Of a stretch of 29,612 bases of DNA, positions 22,336 through 29,612 are shown piece after piece. The stretch covers positions 1-29,612 of the forward strand of contig JSYX01000436.1 in NCBI GenBank assembly GCA_000787465.1. Direction: 5' to 3'. Both the position numbers and the translations under genes were made by a program. The stretch is from Thermomucor indicae-seudaticae (taxonomy: Eukaryota; Mucoromycota; Mucoromycetes; Mucorales; Lichtheimiaceae). The notes under the pieces are model-generated. The model was given only the letters and a program-made list of their open reading frames with translations, was not told the origin of the DNA and did not search any database. Positions within the stretch are counted from its first letter, which is position 1. Each line of letters starts with the position of its first letter.

Positions 22336-24526
22336 CAGTGGTCCCCCGCTTTTTTCCAGGTCGAAAATTTACCAGATAGCCGGAAAAGTTTGAGGGCGGA
22401 AAAAAGCGAGCTGGTTACACAATATGTAAAAGAAGCTTCTGGTAACTCCGTGAACATTCAATTGCCATAACGTAAAGGAAAACTCGCGACCGTATATAGA
22501 TAAAGCCCGTAAAATGCGCCTTAAACGTTGTATCATTGTTGAATTGCCTTACTAAATATGCCGAAATGGAAAGTTTATGTTAAGTTGACCGAGCAACAGC
22601 AGGATGACCTGTACGAAAAGGCCAAAAACCAACGGGTCTCGGATATGTTCAATTGGAAAAATGGGTGAAAGACCAGTTCAAGCTTTCTTCGACGCCTGAT
22701 CCGAGTGGAATTTCCAAAATGCTCAAGAGAAAGCAGAACAATGAAGATGTTCATACGAGTTCGTCAAAGAAAGCAAGAAGAAGAGCGAAATTCGCGGTAG
22801 ATATCCTAAAAGCTCAATCAGACCACGTTGTCTATTTTGCGATGTAGGAATTAGAAGAGGCTCTTTATCTTTGGATTGCTCAATGTGAGCAACAGATTAT
22901 CCTAATCAAATGGGATTTTATCACGAAAACAGCATCTGACCTTGCTACGAAATTTGGTATCAGCGAAGACGATGTTTCCTTTTCTCATGGATGGCAACAT
23001 CGATTTTCTAAACGCTACGCCTTGTCAATGCATCGGATACATGGCGAAGCGGGATCGTCCGACGTGAAAGCTGTACAAGCAAACTTGCCGGACATACGGG
23101 AAAAGATCAACCAGTATGAACCTGAAGACGTGTACAATATAGACGAGACTGCATTATTCTACGCAAGCGCGCCCCTAAGGATAATCTGCAGAGGACCTAC
23201 ACAAGGAATTAAACAAGATAAATCCAGGCTTACAATTGCATTGACCGTCAATGCTGATGAAAACGATTTTCGCTAACCGCTAATTATCAGAAGATCAGCA
23301 AATCCAACCTGCTTTAAGAATAAGGGAAACTACAGCAGACTAATCTACACTCTTTGGTCGTAATGTCATTAACAGTCCTCATGTCATGTGCATTCAGCCA
23401 GCGGCTGCCTATGGTTTCACGTTGTATTTCAGTAACGCCGTTGCATGGATGACTTCAAGCATTTTTAAAGTATATTTGCGACGGTTTGAACGTGCAATGA
23501 AGTATCAGAGTCGACGCTTTTTGCTTCTTCTCGAATATTTTTCTGGTCACACCTACGATCACGTTCCCGAGAACTTATAACTCTTATAACTGCCGCCTAA
23601 CACAACCAGCCATATCCAGACACTTGATCAGGGTATAATCAGAACATTCAGAGCGCATTTTAAGTATGGATATTGTATTGGATCTTGGTTTGTACATCAC
23701 TGATAACCTCTTTGACTTAGAAATCTACAATATGAGCGTGTATATAAAGAAGTCAAAAGCCGTCAACAGCAAGGGTTACCACCATTAATGGTAACATATT
23801 CTGCATCGATGTCCTACAGGCTATGAAATGGGTACTAGCAGCATGGAGGAAAGTGAAGCATGAAACTGTTGTAAATTCTTTTTCGCGGATCATGCACGAC
23901 GAAGTAGGACAAGCAATGTCTCAAGATTTGACTAAGGAGATTGAAGTCGAGGAGCAAGTGAAATGCCATCTTGTGGAAATCTATGGCGATGCTGTAGCAG
24001 ATATACCTTTAGACATGGACCCGCCAGAAGAGCGCAATGCCGTGCACCCATCAGGCACGATTGATGATATAGTCAATTCCATCCTGACCCGCAAGGAAGA
24101 AGAAACCCCTAACGGTAACGACAGCAGTGAAGAAGGGCAGCATAAAGAAGAACATACCGTTGCCCCAAGCCCTCCATTGACATTGTTATAGAAGCTCAGC
24201 TACGTGGACAAACTCATGGATTTCCTTGATGAAGACAAGTACGGGGATGTTAAGGATAGGCTCAGAGAACTTAGACGTGACATACTGTTAGTTAAGAGGT
24301 CAAAGCAGTCGACATTGACCCAATACTTTACAAAAGTTTAGCCATTAAAAGCCTTCCTTTTGCTGTATCTAGAAACCCCGATAAAATTTCCGGTTCCAGA
24401 GTAGAACGGAAAGTTGAAAAACCTGAGGGCTGTAAAAAATTTATAAGTGCTTTGCGGATTTCCGGAGAACGAATGGAAAAAGTCGAGGGAGGAAAAAAAC
24501 GGGGTGGAAAAAGCGGGGGGCCACTG
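22336..24526 (+). mobile_element. pogo/Tigger-like DNA transposon, 2191 bp, TA target site
   Basis: The ends are inverted repeats, CAGTGGTCCCCCGC at the left and the complement of CAGTGGCCCCCCGC at the right, each followed by a T-run and CC. TA flanks both ends (22334-22335 and 24527-24528), the Tc1/mariner-pogo target duplication. Each end also folds back on itself: the left end has CGCTTTTTTCC near 22347 and GGAAAAAAGCG near 22400. It lies inside the integrase of the Ty3/gypsy element and its TA can be removed with pol continuing in frame (MERLYY / MQEKRLKK). A second left end of the same type starts at 29512. Confidence 0.9.
22558..24341 (+). pseudogene. pogo/Tigger-like (CENP-B-type) transposase, degraded
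   Basis: Domains in order: N-terminal pogo-type HTH from ATG 22558 (MPKWKVYVKLTEQQQDDLYEKA), shifted in frame near 22648 (LEKWVKDQFKL...GISKMLKRK); CENP-B-like second HTH (ELEEALYLWI...HGWQHRFSKRY) after an in-frame TAG at 22845; DDE core with VYNIDETALFY (Asp codon 23142), KSRLTIALTVNAD, AWMTSSIFK, LLLLEYFSGH and PNTTSHIQTLDQG; then VLQAMKWVLAAWRKV and an acidic tail ending KQSTLTQYFTKV at 24341. The family has Asp where LLLLEYF shows Glu (codon 23533) and normally Asp at the Gln of VLQAM (codon 23817), so catalysis is probably lost. Stops occur also at 23274, around 23578 and at 24189. It would have cut and pasted the element in the nucleus. Confidence 0.88.
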
Positions 24527-24808
24527 TAGTATAATCTTTCCATGCTCATCATCATTCCCACTTGATACAACACGTCTTGACTCGGATGTCTTGGGGAAAC
24601 GCCATACAACAGCTCGTAAGGGGATATCCCCAGGGTTGCATGACTTTCTCTACGGACTGCATAGAAAACTGCGTGTAAGTGGTCTCCCACGATTTTGGAT
24701 CATTGAGGGCCAATTTTTCAAAGCGTTCGTGATCGATCCATTGAGATTTTCGACTTTCCCGTTGGTCTTGGGATGGTACGGACTCTTAAACTTGTGTCTC
24801 GTGTTGAC

Positions 24809-24930
24809 TAGGGCTCTTAGTTTGGACGGGTCGTCCCGGGTCCCGTCCCATATGGCCCGTCCCATTCAATAACCGGGACAACCGGCGTCCCATTTATCGT
24901 CCCGTCCCACCCGTCCCATTAAGAGCCCTA
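24809..24930 (+). mobile_element. hAT-type MITE, 122 bp, with perfect 8-bp target duplication
   Basis: Terminal inverted repeats TAGGGCTCTTA / TAAGAGCCCTA bound a GC-rich, non-coding body made of repeated CGTCCC/CCCGTCC words. GTGTTGAC occurs at 24801-24808 and again at 24931-24938, an exact 8-bp duplication, the size typical of hAT transposases. Dropping the element and one copy restores the integrase reading between DRVN and TRHKFK. It encodes nothing, so it depended on a transposase supplied elsewhere. A related end is found at 22289. Confidence 0.88.
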
Positions 24931-25115
24931 GTGTTGACCCTATCGATTGAGACATTGACGACTCGGTTGTCGAAGTGCGATCCACTGTCTGTTCGCAACG
25001 CCTTGGGCGGAGCGAGAGTACAGAATATTTCTTCATATAGAAACCTTGCGGACGTGATGGCATCCGCTTCTGGTACGGCTCTTGCAAGGGGCCACCTCGT
25101 ATAGAATTCCACTGC

Positions 25116-25446
25116 TGTCGTATCCGACATACATTCTCTCATATCTTATACCATCACAAATCAGTTCTATGGGTCTAATCGGTTAAACGTTGGGATAGAG
25201 CAAGTTTTTCTAAGACCAGCTACGTACCTTCCCGCTACAGAAAACATAGAGTGATTGGTATTGTCTCAGATTAATATACTTCTTGTACCTGTCATTGGTA
25301 GCATTGAGAGAACTCCGTTATGTGACCATGAAAAAGTCTTTCACTATATAAGCAAGAGCACATCCAATCCCAATAAAACAAGCTTTTATTCAGTCTCGCT
25401 GACATCTGGTCTACTTTCTATTTTTTCTCTATTGTGCTCTATCTCA
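25116..25446 (+). mobile_element. Solo LTR, 331 bp, flanked by 5-bp target duplication
   Basis: The element begins TGTCGTATCCGACA (itself a short inverted repeat) and ends CTATCTCA, giving the canonical TG...CA ends. ACTGC stands directly on both sides (25111-25115 and 25447-25451). A TATA-like CTATATAAG lies at 25344-25352 and AATAAA at 25372-25377, so the LTR is oriented plus, opposite to the pol it interrupts. Only one LTR and no internal region is present, as left by LTR-LTR recombination. The pol codons on each side join in frame. Superfamily cannot be assigned from an LTR alone; the TGT-type palindromic start resembles many Ty1/copia LTRs. Confidence 0.85.
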
Positions 25447-26010
25447 ACTGCAACCAAAATGTACCGATTTCCGTGTCGACTTGGAACAACAAAAGGACCC
25501 ACATAATTCATTCCAAACTGCTCAAACAGCGCGTGAACTTCGACTTTTCCATGGGAAGGAACCTTGACTGGCAGAGAACCGGACACTTGACATTGATGGC
25601 AGCTGCGTACGTATTTCCTGACTTGATCGTATGCTCCAGGCTACCAGTACCTGTGGTATAACTTTGCCCAAGTGGCATCTTGTCCGAAGTGCCCATGTTC
25701 GTCGTGGACTTCTTGCAGCACACCATTCTTTTCAGAGAGGTAAGGGACCTTCACCAATCGTTGTCCGATGATGCGATATAGATGGTTATCTTGAATCTTG
25801 TAGTCACGACCCTTGGTCTTAATCATCCCATCAACGGTCTGGTCACAAGAAACTAGGTACTTGTAAATCTTCAGAAGCCAGTCTTCATAATCAGCCTTGC
25901 TTTCTGCGAGCGGCAGCCAGGCGCGAAACAGATCCGCGAGCACGTCCTCTCCATCAGAGGCCGATGGTTGAGCAAGAGGGTAACGAGATAAGACATCTGC
26001 CACGACATTT

Positions 26011-26959
26011 CTTTCAGTCTAAGCTTCACCTTGACTTCTTCCAGCCGCTCCAGAACCTTCTCCAGATGGCGCAAATAATGCTCGAAGTTTCTTCAAGAAA
26101 TCGTGATATCATCGATATATGTGGAAACAAAGTCGCCCAAAAATGGCTCCATAGCCCAGTAGATTGCTCTTGCAAACGTGCTTGGTCCATTGACTATCCC
26201 AAATGGCATGACCGTGTACGAGAAATTGCCCCAAGGGGTGGCCATGGTGAGTTTTGGGATGGTCCCTTCGTCAACGGCAAACTGGTTGAACTCCTTCAAC
26301 AGATCCACCGTGGAAAATATGGAGGAACCGCGAAAGTCTTCTAACAAGTCTTGAATGCGCGGCAACGGCCATGGATCTCGGATGGTTATAGCATTCAAGT
26401 CTTGAAACTGGACGCACAATTGTCGTTCACCAGACGTCTTGACATATAGGGCAGGAAAAGCCCAGCCGTTCGCTCTTTCACCATTCTTGCCCGTTACATG
26501 CATAGCCGGGACTAACTATCCTTGTTGTACCATCTTGCTAACTTCTTGCTTCAGGAGCTCGAGCTCCACATGCAACATGAAACGATTTGGTCTTCTCATA
26601 ATGGGTTTCGCGTCACCAGTATCGATGTGGAGTTTTAGCAAATTTGTCTGTGTTAAGTCTTGGTAATCAAGACCAAAAGCGCCAAGGTGACGCCCCAGCA
26701 TCTTCATCAGATCTTGAGCTTGTGGTTCGGGCAACGAGTTGCTTTTCACGACCCGGAGCAATTCTTCATAAATTTGCTGTGGTGTGCTTGGCGGCTCCGC
26801 CGCGATCGCCTCTTCTTTCTTCTTCAAGGGGTCCTCTTCAACGGGGATCGAGGAACCTGACTGGTTTTCTGTGCAATTCTCATCATCAGAAGCAGGCAAT
26901 ACCAAATATAACTCTTCCGTGGCAGATGCCTCCGCGTCATACTCGGTATCACTGGAGGG
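26011..26959 (-). pseudogene. Retrotransposon reverse transcriptase, truncated by deletion
   Basis: An acidic linker (DDENCTENQ...EEDPLKKKEE) leads into the fingers and palm: QFQDLNAITIRDPWPLPRI, FSTVDLLKEFNQ, VMPFGIVNGPSTF and the catalytic box YIDDITI, all standard Ty3/gypsy RT landmarks. A TAG at 26516-26518 interrupts the early part, and a TGA follows YIDDITIS. The thumb start (HLEKVLERLEEVKVKLRLK) is present, but the reading then jumps directly to NVVADVLSRYPLAQ, the segment that normally ends RNase H. The thumb, connection and RNase H core, normally a few hundred residues, are missing. Confidence 0.88.
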
Positions 26960-27465
26960 CGATTCGCTTCGGTTTCACCTTTAATGGGCTCCAAAAGAGG
27001 GTTACGGTTGGTACTGTAATATACGGGCAACGGTTGCAAGCCCTTGGACGTGACCATGCACCAGTAGTATTTGCCCCAATCCGTGCAGACACCAAGACGA
27101 TGCATAGCCCTGCGCCCGATGAGGAAATCGTAGTCCGGATTATCAAATACAACAGTGTCCGCGTTGATCGTAACGCCATTCAGAGTAATGGGAATTCCTC
27201 TTGCCAACCACTTGGCCACCACTTTGCTGCCGTCTACCATGCCATGCAAGGTTGGTGATTCCTCCAATGCCTTGATCTTTAACGCCTTAGCCATCCGGAG
27301 GCCCATTAAGCAGCCTGTGCAGCCACCGTCAGGAACGCCGTCTGTCTTGATGAGCCCGCCCACGATCAAAGGAGTGCGTGGAGCACCCAATCCGGTTGTG
27401 TCTTGCATCGTGTTTTGAGTGAAAAAGATAGGTTCCACTGCAAAAATTCCGCATGTTACCGACAT
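26960..27465 (-). pseudogene. Retrotransposon aspartic protease domain
   Basis: The frame contains the flap-and-core pattern of a retropepsin: the active-site-like motif VPDGGCTGCLM (Asp codon at 27328-27330, where the family has D-S/T-G) and, about 80 residues later, the closing motif DFLIGRRAMHRLGV. In the element this enzyme would cut the polyprotein. The reading leaves this frame near 26960 and continues in another frame into the linker before reverse transcriptase, so a one-base shift or a programmed frameshift lies there. With several stops further on, decay is more likely. The open frame reaches 27465 but the first residues fall in the GTTACC array and are probably not original. Confidence 0.75.
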
Positions 27466-27776
27466 GCTACCAGCGCGTTACTACGGCAACATGCGTCACG
27501 GCATGTTACCAAAATGTTACCAGGATTCCATAACTTTGGCGTGCATTATTGCGTGCTACCAGTATGTTGCTGGAATGCTGCGAGGTTAGGATGGACTCCT
27601 ACGTGTTACTAGCATGTGGCCATAATGTTATGCTTGCGCTACGCTTGTAATTTGGCGATATGTCAGATGGTAACAAGTCAAACGTTACCATGGTCAAAAC
27701 GCATGTGTTACCGCGTTACAATTAGTTAACATGGCCACACGTTACCGAAATGATGTCCGAATGTTACCATGGTAAC
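27451..27776. repeat. Degenerate GTTACC array with 11-bp and 50-bp periods
   Basis: Variants of GTTACC start at 27455, 27466, 27477; 27505, 27516; 27555, 27566, 27577; 27605, 27616, 27627, 27638. Within a group the spacing is exactly 11, and the groups begin exactly 50 bases apart. Less regular copies in both orientations follow (GGTAAC 27669, GTTACC 27684, 27707, 27741), closing with the perfect palindrome GTTACCATGGTAAC at 27763-27776. The array separates the retrotransposon protease from the broken ORF and encodes nothing convincing. Confidence 0.75.
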
Positions 27777-28584
27777 GTAGAGCCTTTTTGCAATGTTCCT
27801 TGGCCTTATGCGGTTGCTTCTGCTTCTTTGTGGCGAGCCTTTTAAGCTCTGTGCGGAAACCCTTCACGAAATTGTTGAATTGATTAAGCGAGCACCGAAA
27901 GACTTTTGCGTCGGCGATGTCTTTGGCGCGTATCGTGTCACCAGGGACAATAAGGAGATGTTCGCCTCCAATTTCGATATAAACGTCGCGGTTGGATAGG
28001 ATGAATACGGTCGGACGAGCAAAACACGGTCGTGCAACCCGATCCGATCGTCGCCTATAGATCAGACGAAACAATGACATCCGGGTCAGACGCTTTGTCC
28101 GAAGTGTCGAGTTGATGCGGTAAGACCAAGATGTTTTTAAAGAGACGATGCAATATGTCTGGATATCGATCGTGCGAACGGGGCGATAGTGTTTGGGTGA
28201 ACTTTCGCGATCCAACTGTCTTCGGATGTTGTTCTAACTTCATCCGAGGACTCTTCGTCTCGGTCAGCTCGAGGCTGTTTGTGTGGTGTGCCCTCCTGGT
28301 TCTTCTTCTTCTTAAGTTCCTTATCCTTGGTTCTTGTCGCTTGGGACTCCGTACTTGCTTTCTGCATGGGGATGTCGACCGGACTAAACCCTTAACTTGA
28401 CTCTTTTGGGTGCAGTGGGCTGTCCTTCCGTTGTAGCTTCTTCTCGATCGCGCTTGAAAGAAGCAAAGTCGTCTTCGAGTCTTGCTTCCTTGTCTTCTTG
28501 CAGTGGAACCACCAGGAACGAATTGTTGGCGTTACAACCCTTGTTCCTCGGGACATAGTCCTCGCACTCATACACTGGACTCAT
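27755..28584 (-). pseudogene. Unrecognised broken ORF with NLS-like motif
   Basis: From ATG 28584 the frame reads MSPVYECEDYVPRNKG...FLVVPLQEDKEARLEDDF and reaches a basic APKRVKLRV, close to c-Myc-type nuclear localisation signals, before TAG near 28384. Coding character then moves to another frame (KDKELKKKKNQEG...DRDEESSDEV), then a third (HDRYPDILHRLFKNILVLPH), and returns to the first with DVYIEIGGEHLLIVPGDTIR...FNNFVKGFRTELKRLATKKQ, ending near 27755. At least three breaks are needed. It sits directly upstream of the retrotransposon protease on the same strand, so it could be a gag-like relic, but it lacks a zinc knuckle and I assign no function. Confidence 0.4.
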
Positions 28585-28586
28585 AA

Positions 28587-28677
28587 GTGGGTATCAGGTG
28601 GTCAAAAACAGCTTGATACCCACAGGCAAACTTGTTCGTGGCAGGTGTCAGGCTGTTTCGGACAACCTGATAACTAC
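28587..28677. repeat. 91-bp imperfect palindrome built of two nested hairpins
   Basis: The segment from GTGGGTATCAGG to CCTGATAACTAC is approximately its own reverse complement. Each half is also a hairpin: GGTATCAGGTGG...CTTGATACC and GGTGTCAGG...CCTGATAAC. Because of the symmetry both strands have similar short translations (QVVKNSL.P / QVVRNSL.P). It ends two bases from the ATG of the broken ORF at 28584. No direct target duplication is seen. It may be a foldback MITE or a fragment of a larger inverted-repeat element. Confidence 0.65.
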
Positions 28678-29050
28678 ATCGATCCATCCAATAAGAATCG
28701 GGTATACAGAACGGACAATATGCATGCAGGTACCCCTCAGTATGCATCATCGGCGTGCAAAGGGATGTATACACATATTTCTGTTAAAGAATGCTTCTAT
28801 TCTCCTAACTCTGACACCTTGATTTTACTCAATGTGCGCTTTTCACGCTTACACCACATAAAGGAATGTACACCATGAATTTATTGTAAGGAACAGTGTA
28901 TTAAGACTCTGCAATATAACATAATGGTCATTTTGCTAATTAATACACAACAGAAAAAAGCTATCAGACTATACGATTAAGGTGGGAAATCCCAGCCCCT
29001 TAAGAAAGAAATGCCAAGGCCACATGTCGTTGCATGAATGAAAGACACAG
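28678..29050. other. 3' flank of the right-edge gene, otherwise empty
   Basis: It contains the AATAAA candidate at 28880-28885 (minus) and short frames. A pyrimidine-rich TTATATTGCAG-type acceptor near 28915 (minus) leaves room for a further exon or untranslated intron, but no coding continuation is seen. Confidence 0.3.
28880..28885 (-). terminator. AATAAA, possible polyadenylation signal
   Basis: The minus strand reads CAATAAATTC about 165 bases downstream of the TAA at 29051. It is the nearest canonical signal after the probable terminal exon. Such hexamers are frequent by chance in this composition. Confidence 0.3.
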
Positions 29051-29477
29051 TTATCCAAGGATGGCCACACGAAAGAGATGTTGATCCCTCATGAAGAAGT
29101 GTCGAAAGGAAACAAAGGAGCTGCGAACGGTGAGCTGGCTTCTAAGAGAGTACTGAACTAATTTAATGGCAACCCCAAAAGTGAACGTAAGAACAGTGAA
29201 TTGCAGAGAGCGCAATAAAAGGGTATGCACTTACGGGATGACGGACGCCCGAGTTCAATTCTTCGAAAGAGAGACCAAAAGAAGGCGAAGTAGCGGCTAA
29301 CGCTGAAGACGGTTCCCAGCAGGAGGTCGAAATGCGAAGTCAAAATGTAAATGAGCAACAGGACCTGAAGCATACAAGAAGTGACTTGCATTGCAATCGA
29401 AAAGTAATCTGCAAATGAAACAACAGACATGAATAAACGATGTTGAACCGAATAAAATGCCAGACAATGCGCTTACC
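29051..29477 (-). CDS. Three 3' exons of an unrecognised membrane-type protein (partial)
   Basis: Minus-strand exons: up to 29477 (5' part lost at or beyond 29512), 29408-29235, and 29157-29051 ending in TAA. Introns are 29476-29409 (GTAAGC...TTTCATTTGCAG, 68 bases) and 29234-29158 (GTAAGT...AAATTAG, 77 bases). Phase 1 is kept across both, and the alternative frames of the last exons hit stops. The middle exon is strongly hydrophobic (MLQVLLLIYILTSHFDLLLG, YFAFFWSLF), suggesting one or two membrane helices, followed by a basic tail with many Ser and Arg. I do not recognise the family. A pogo-like end lies directly upstream, so the gene may be interrupted. Confidence 0.4.
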
Positions 29478-29511
29478 GATCGGACGTAATATACTTGGCA
29501 ATCGAAAAGTG

Positions 29512-29612
29512 CAGTCATCCCTCGCTTTTTTCCGCCGCGGATTTTTCTCGGCCAGAGCAGAAAAATCTGAGGGCTGAAAAATATCGAGAAATCAGGAACC
29601 TGGAAGAACATT
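29512..29612 (+). mobile_element. Left end of a second pogo-like element, running off the window
   Basis: CAGTCATCCCTCGCTTTTTT matches the left end of the 22336 element at most positions, and the subterminal GAAAAATCTGAGGGC...CGAG block repeats its GAAAAGTTTGAGGGC...CGAG. As there, the end folds back (CTCGCTTTTTT pairing with AAAAATATCGAG). The flanking dinucleotide is TG, not TA, so the target copy has mutated or the boundary is off by a base. Whether a transposase lies beyond 29612 cannot be seen. Confidence 0.7.

Larger units (their letters stand above)
24527..26010 (-). pseudogene. Retrotransposon integrase, interrupted by a solo LTR and a MITE
   Basis: After the RNase H tail, the HHCC zinc finger is visible (HDEHGHFGQ...CHQCQ) with an in-frame TAG after YHRYW where the family has a second Trp. 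The catalytic core follows: GMNYVGPF (Asn at the usual first catalytic Asp), ALRTDSGSHF (second Asp) and SPYHPKTNGKVEN (Glu). The frame is broken by the solo LTR (25116-25446, adding 336 bases with its target copy, so in frame), by the MITE (24809-24930, plus 8, shifting frame) and by two small indels near 24735 and 24690. Reading resumes as HAVFYAVRRESHATLGISPY up to the pogo insertion at 24527, then continues for about 15 codons at 22335-22290. Confidence 0.85.
22290..27465 (-). mobile_element. Ty3/gypsy-type LTR retrotransposon, decayed and interrupted
   Basis: The minus strand carries protease, reverse transcriptase and integrase in the Ty3/gypsy order. No intact LTRs are seen: the 5' side runs into a GTTACC array at 27451-27776, and the 3' side is cut by a hAT-like element ending at 22289. 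Within the element sit a solo LTR (25116-25446), a MITE (24809-24930) and a pogo-like transposon (22336-24526). Defects of its own include a frameshift near 26960, stops at 26516, near 26090 and in the integrase zinc finger, a deletion near 26010 and frameshifts near 24690-24735. The copy cannot transpose by itself. Confidence 0.9.

Noticed and set aside
24447..24872. 141-codon plus-strand open frame
   Set aside because: It spans the right end of the pogo-like element, the antisense of integrase and the MITE; no coherent product.
26644..27258. 204-codon plus-strand open frame
   Set aside because: Antisense of the retrotransposon protease and linker.
1..29612. CRISPR arrays, bacterial operons, ribosome binding sites, rRNA
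   Set aside because: Spliced genes and eukaryotic transposons show a nuclear eukaryotic sequence; no spaced identical repeats or rRNA cores were seen.

Overview
This is eukaryotic nuclear DNA, most likely from a fungus. The one clearly intact gene is split by short GT-AG introns of 57-67 bases, and the rest is gene-poor and full of decayed transposable elements. A BRWD/PHIP-type WD40 protein without a visible bromodomain, together with pogo, hAT and Ty3/gypsy remnants, suggests an early-diverging lineage such as Mucoromycota. That placement is an inference; I cannot name the species.

Layout. 1-7.5 kb: no gene recognised; it holds a diverged tandem duplication (about 3.99-4.49 kb) and a GC-rich palindromic island (about 6.49-6.86 kb). 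7.59-8.03 kb (+): a broken fragment resembling a cadherin-like (CADG, Axl2-type) surface protein, tentative. 8.13-9.19 kb (-): a decayed Ty3/gypsy reverse transcriptase-RNase H. 10.78-10.94 kb (+): a broken RRM-like fragment. 12.0-16.03 kb (-): the main gene, a WD40 chromatin/ubiquitin-ligase adaptor-type protein of about 1120 residues with ten exons and a TATA box. 16.1-22.1 kb: no convincing gene, only a few open frames.

22.14-27.47 kb is a nest of transposons. A Ty3/gypsy pol on the minus strand (protease, reverse transcriptase, integrase; most of RNase H deleted) is interrupted by four later insertions: a 331-bp solo LTR with a 5-bp target duplication, a 122-bp hAT-type MITE with a perfect 8-bp duplication, a 2191-bp pogo/Tigger-like element at a duplicated TA, and a truncated hAT-like element. 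Removing the first three in the mind rejoins the pol reading at each site, which fixes the boundaries to the base. None of these elements looks able to move itself: pol and the pogo transposase carry stops, frameshifts and altered catalytic residues.

Upstream of pol on the minus strand lies a degenerate array of GTTACC words in 11-bp and 50-bp registers ending in a perfect 14-bp palindrome. Next come a broken unrecognised ORF with a nuclear-localisation-like motif and a 91-bp imperfect palindrome that abuts its first codon. The right edge holds three probable 3' exons of an unrecognised membrane-type gene on the minus strand (29.05-29.48 kb), next to the start of a second pogo-like element that runs off the window.
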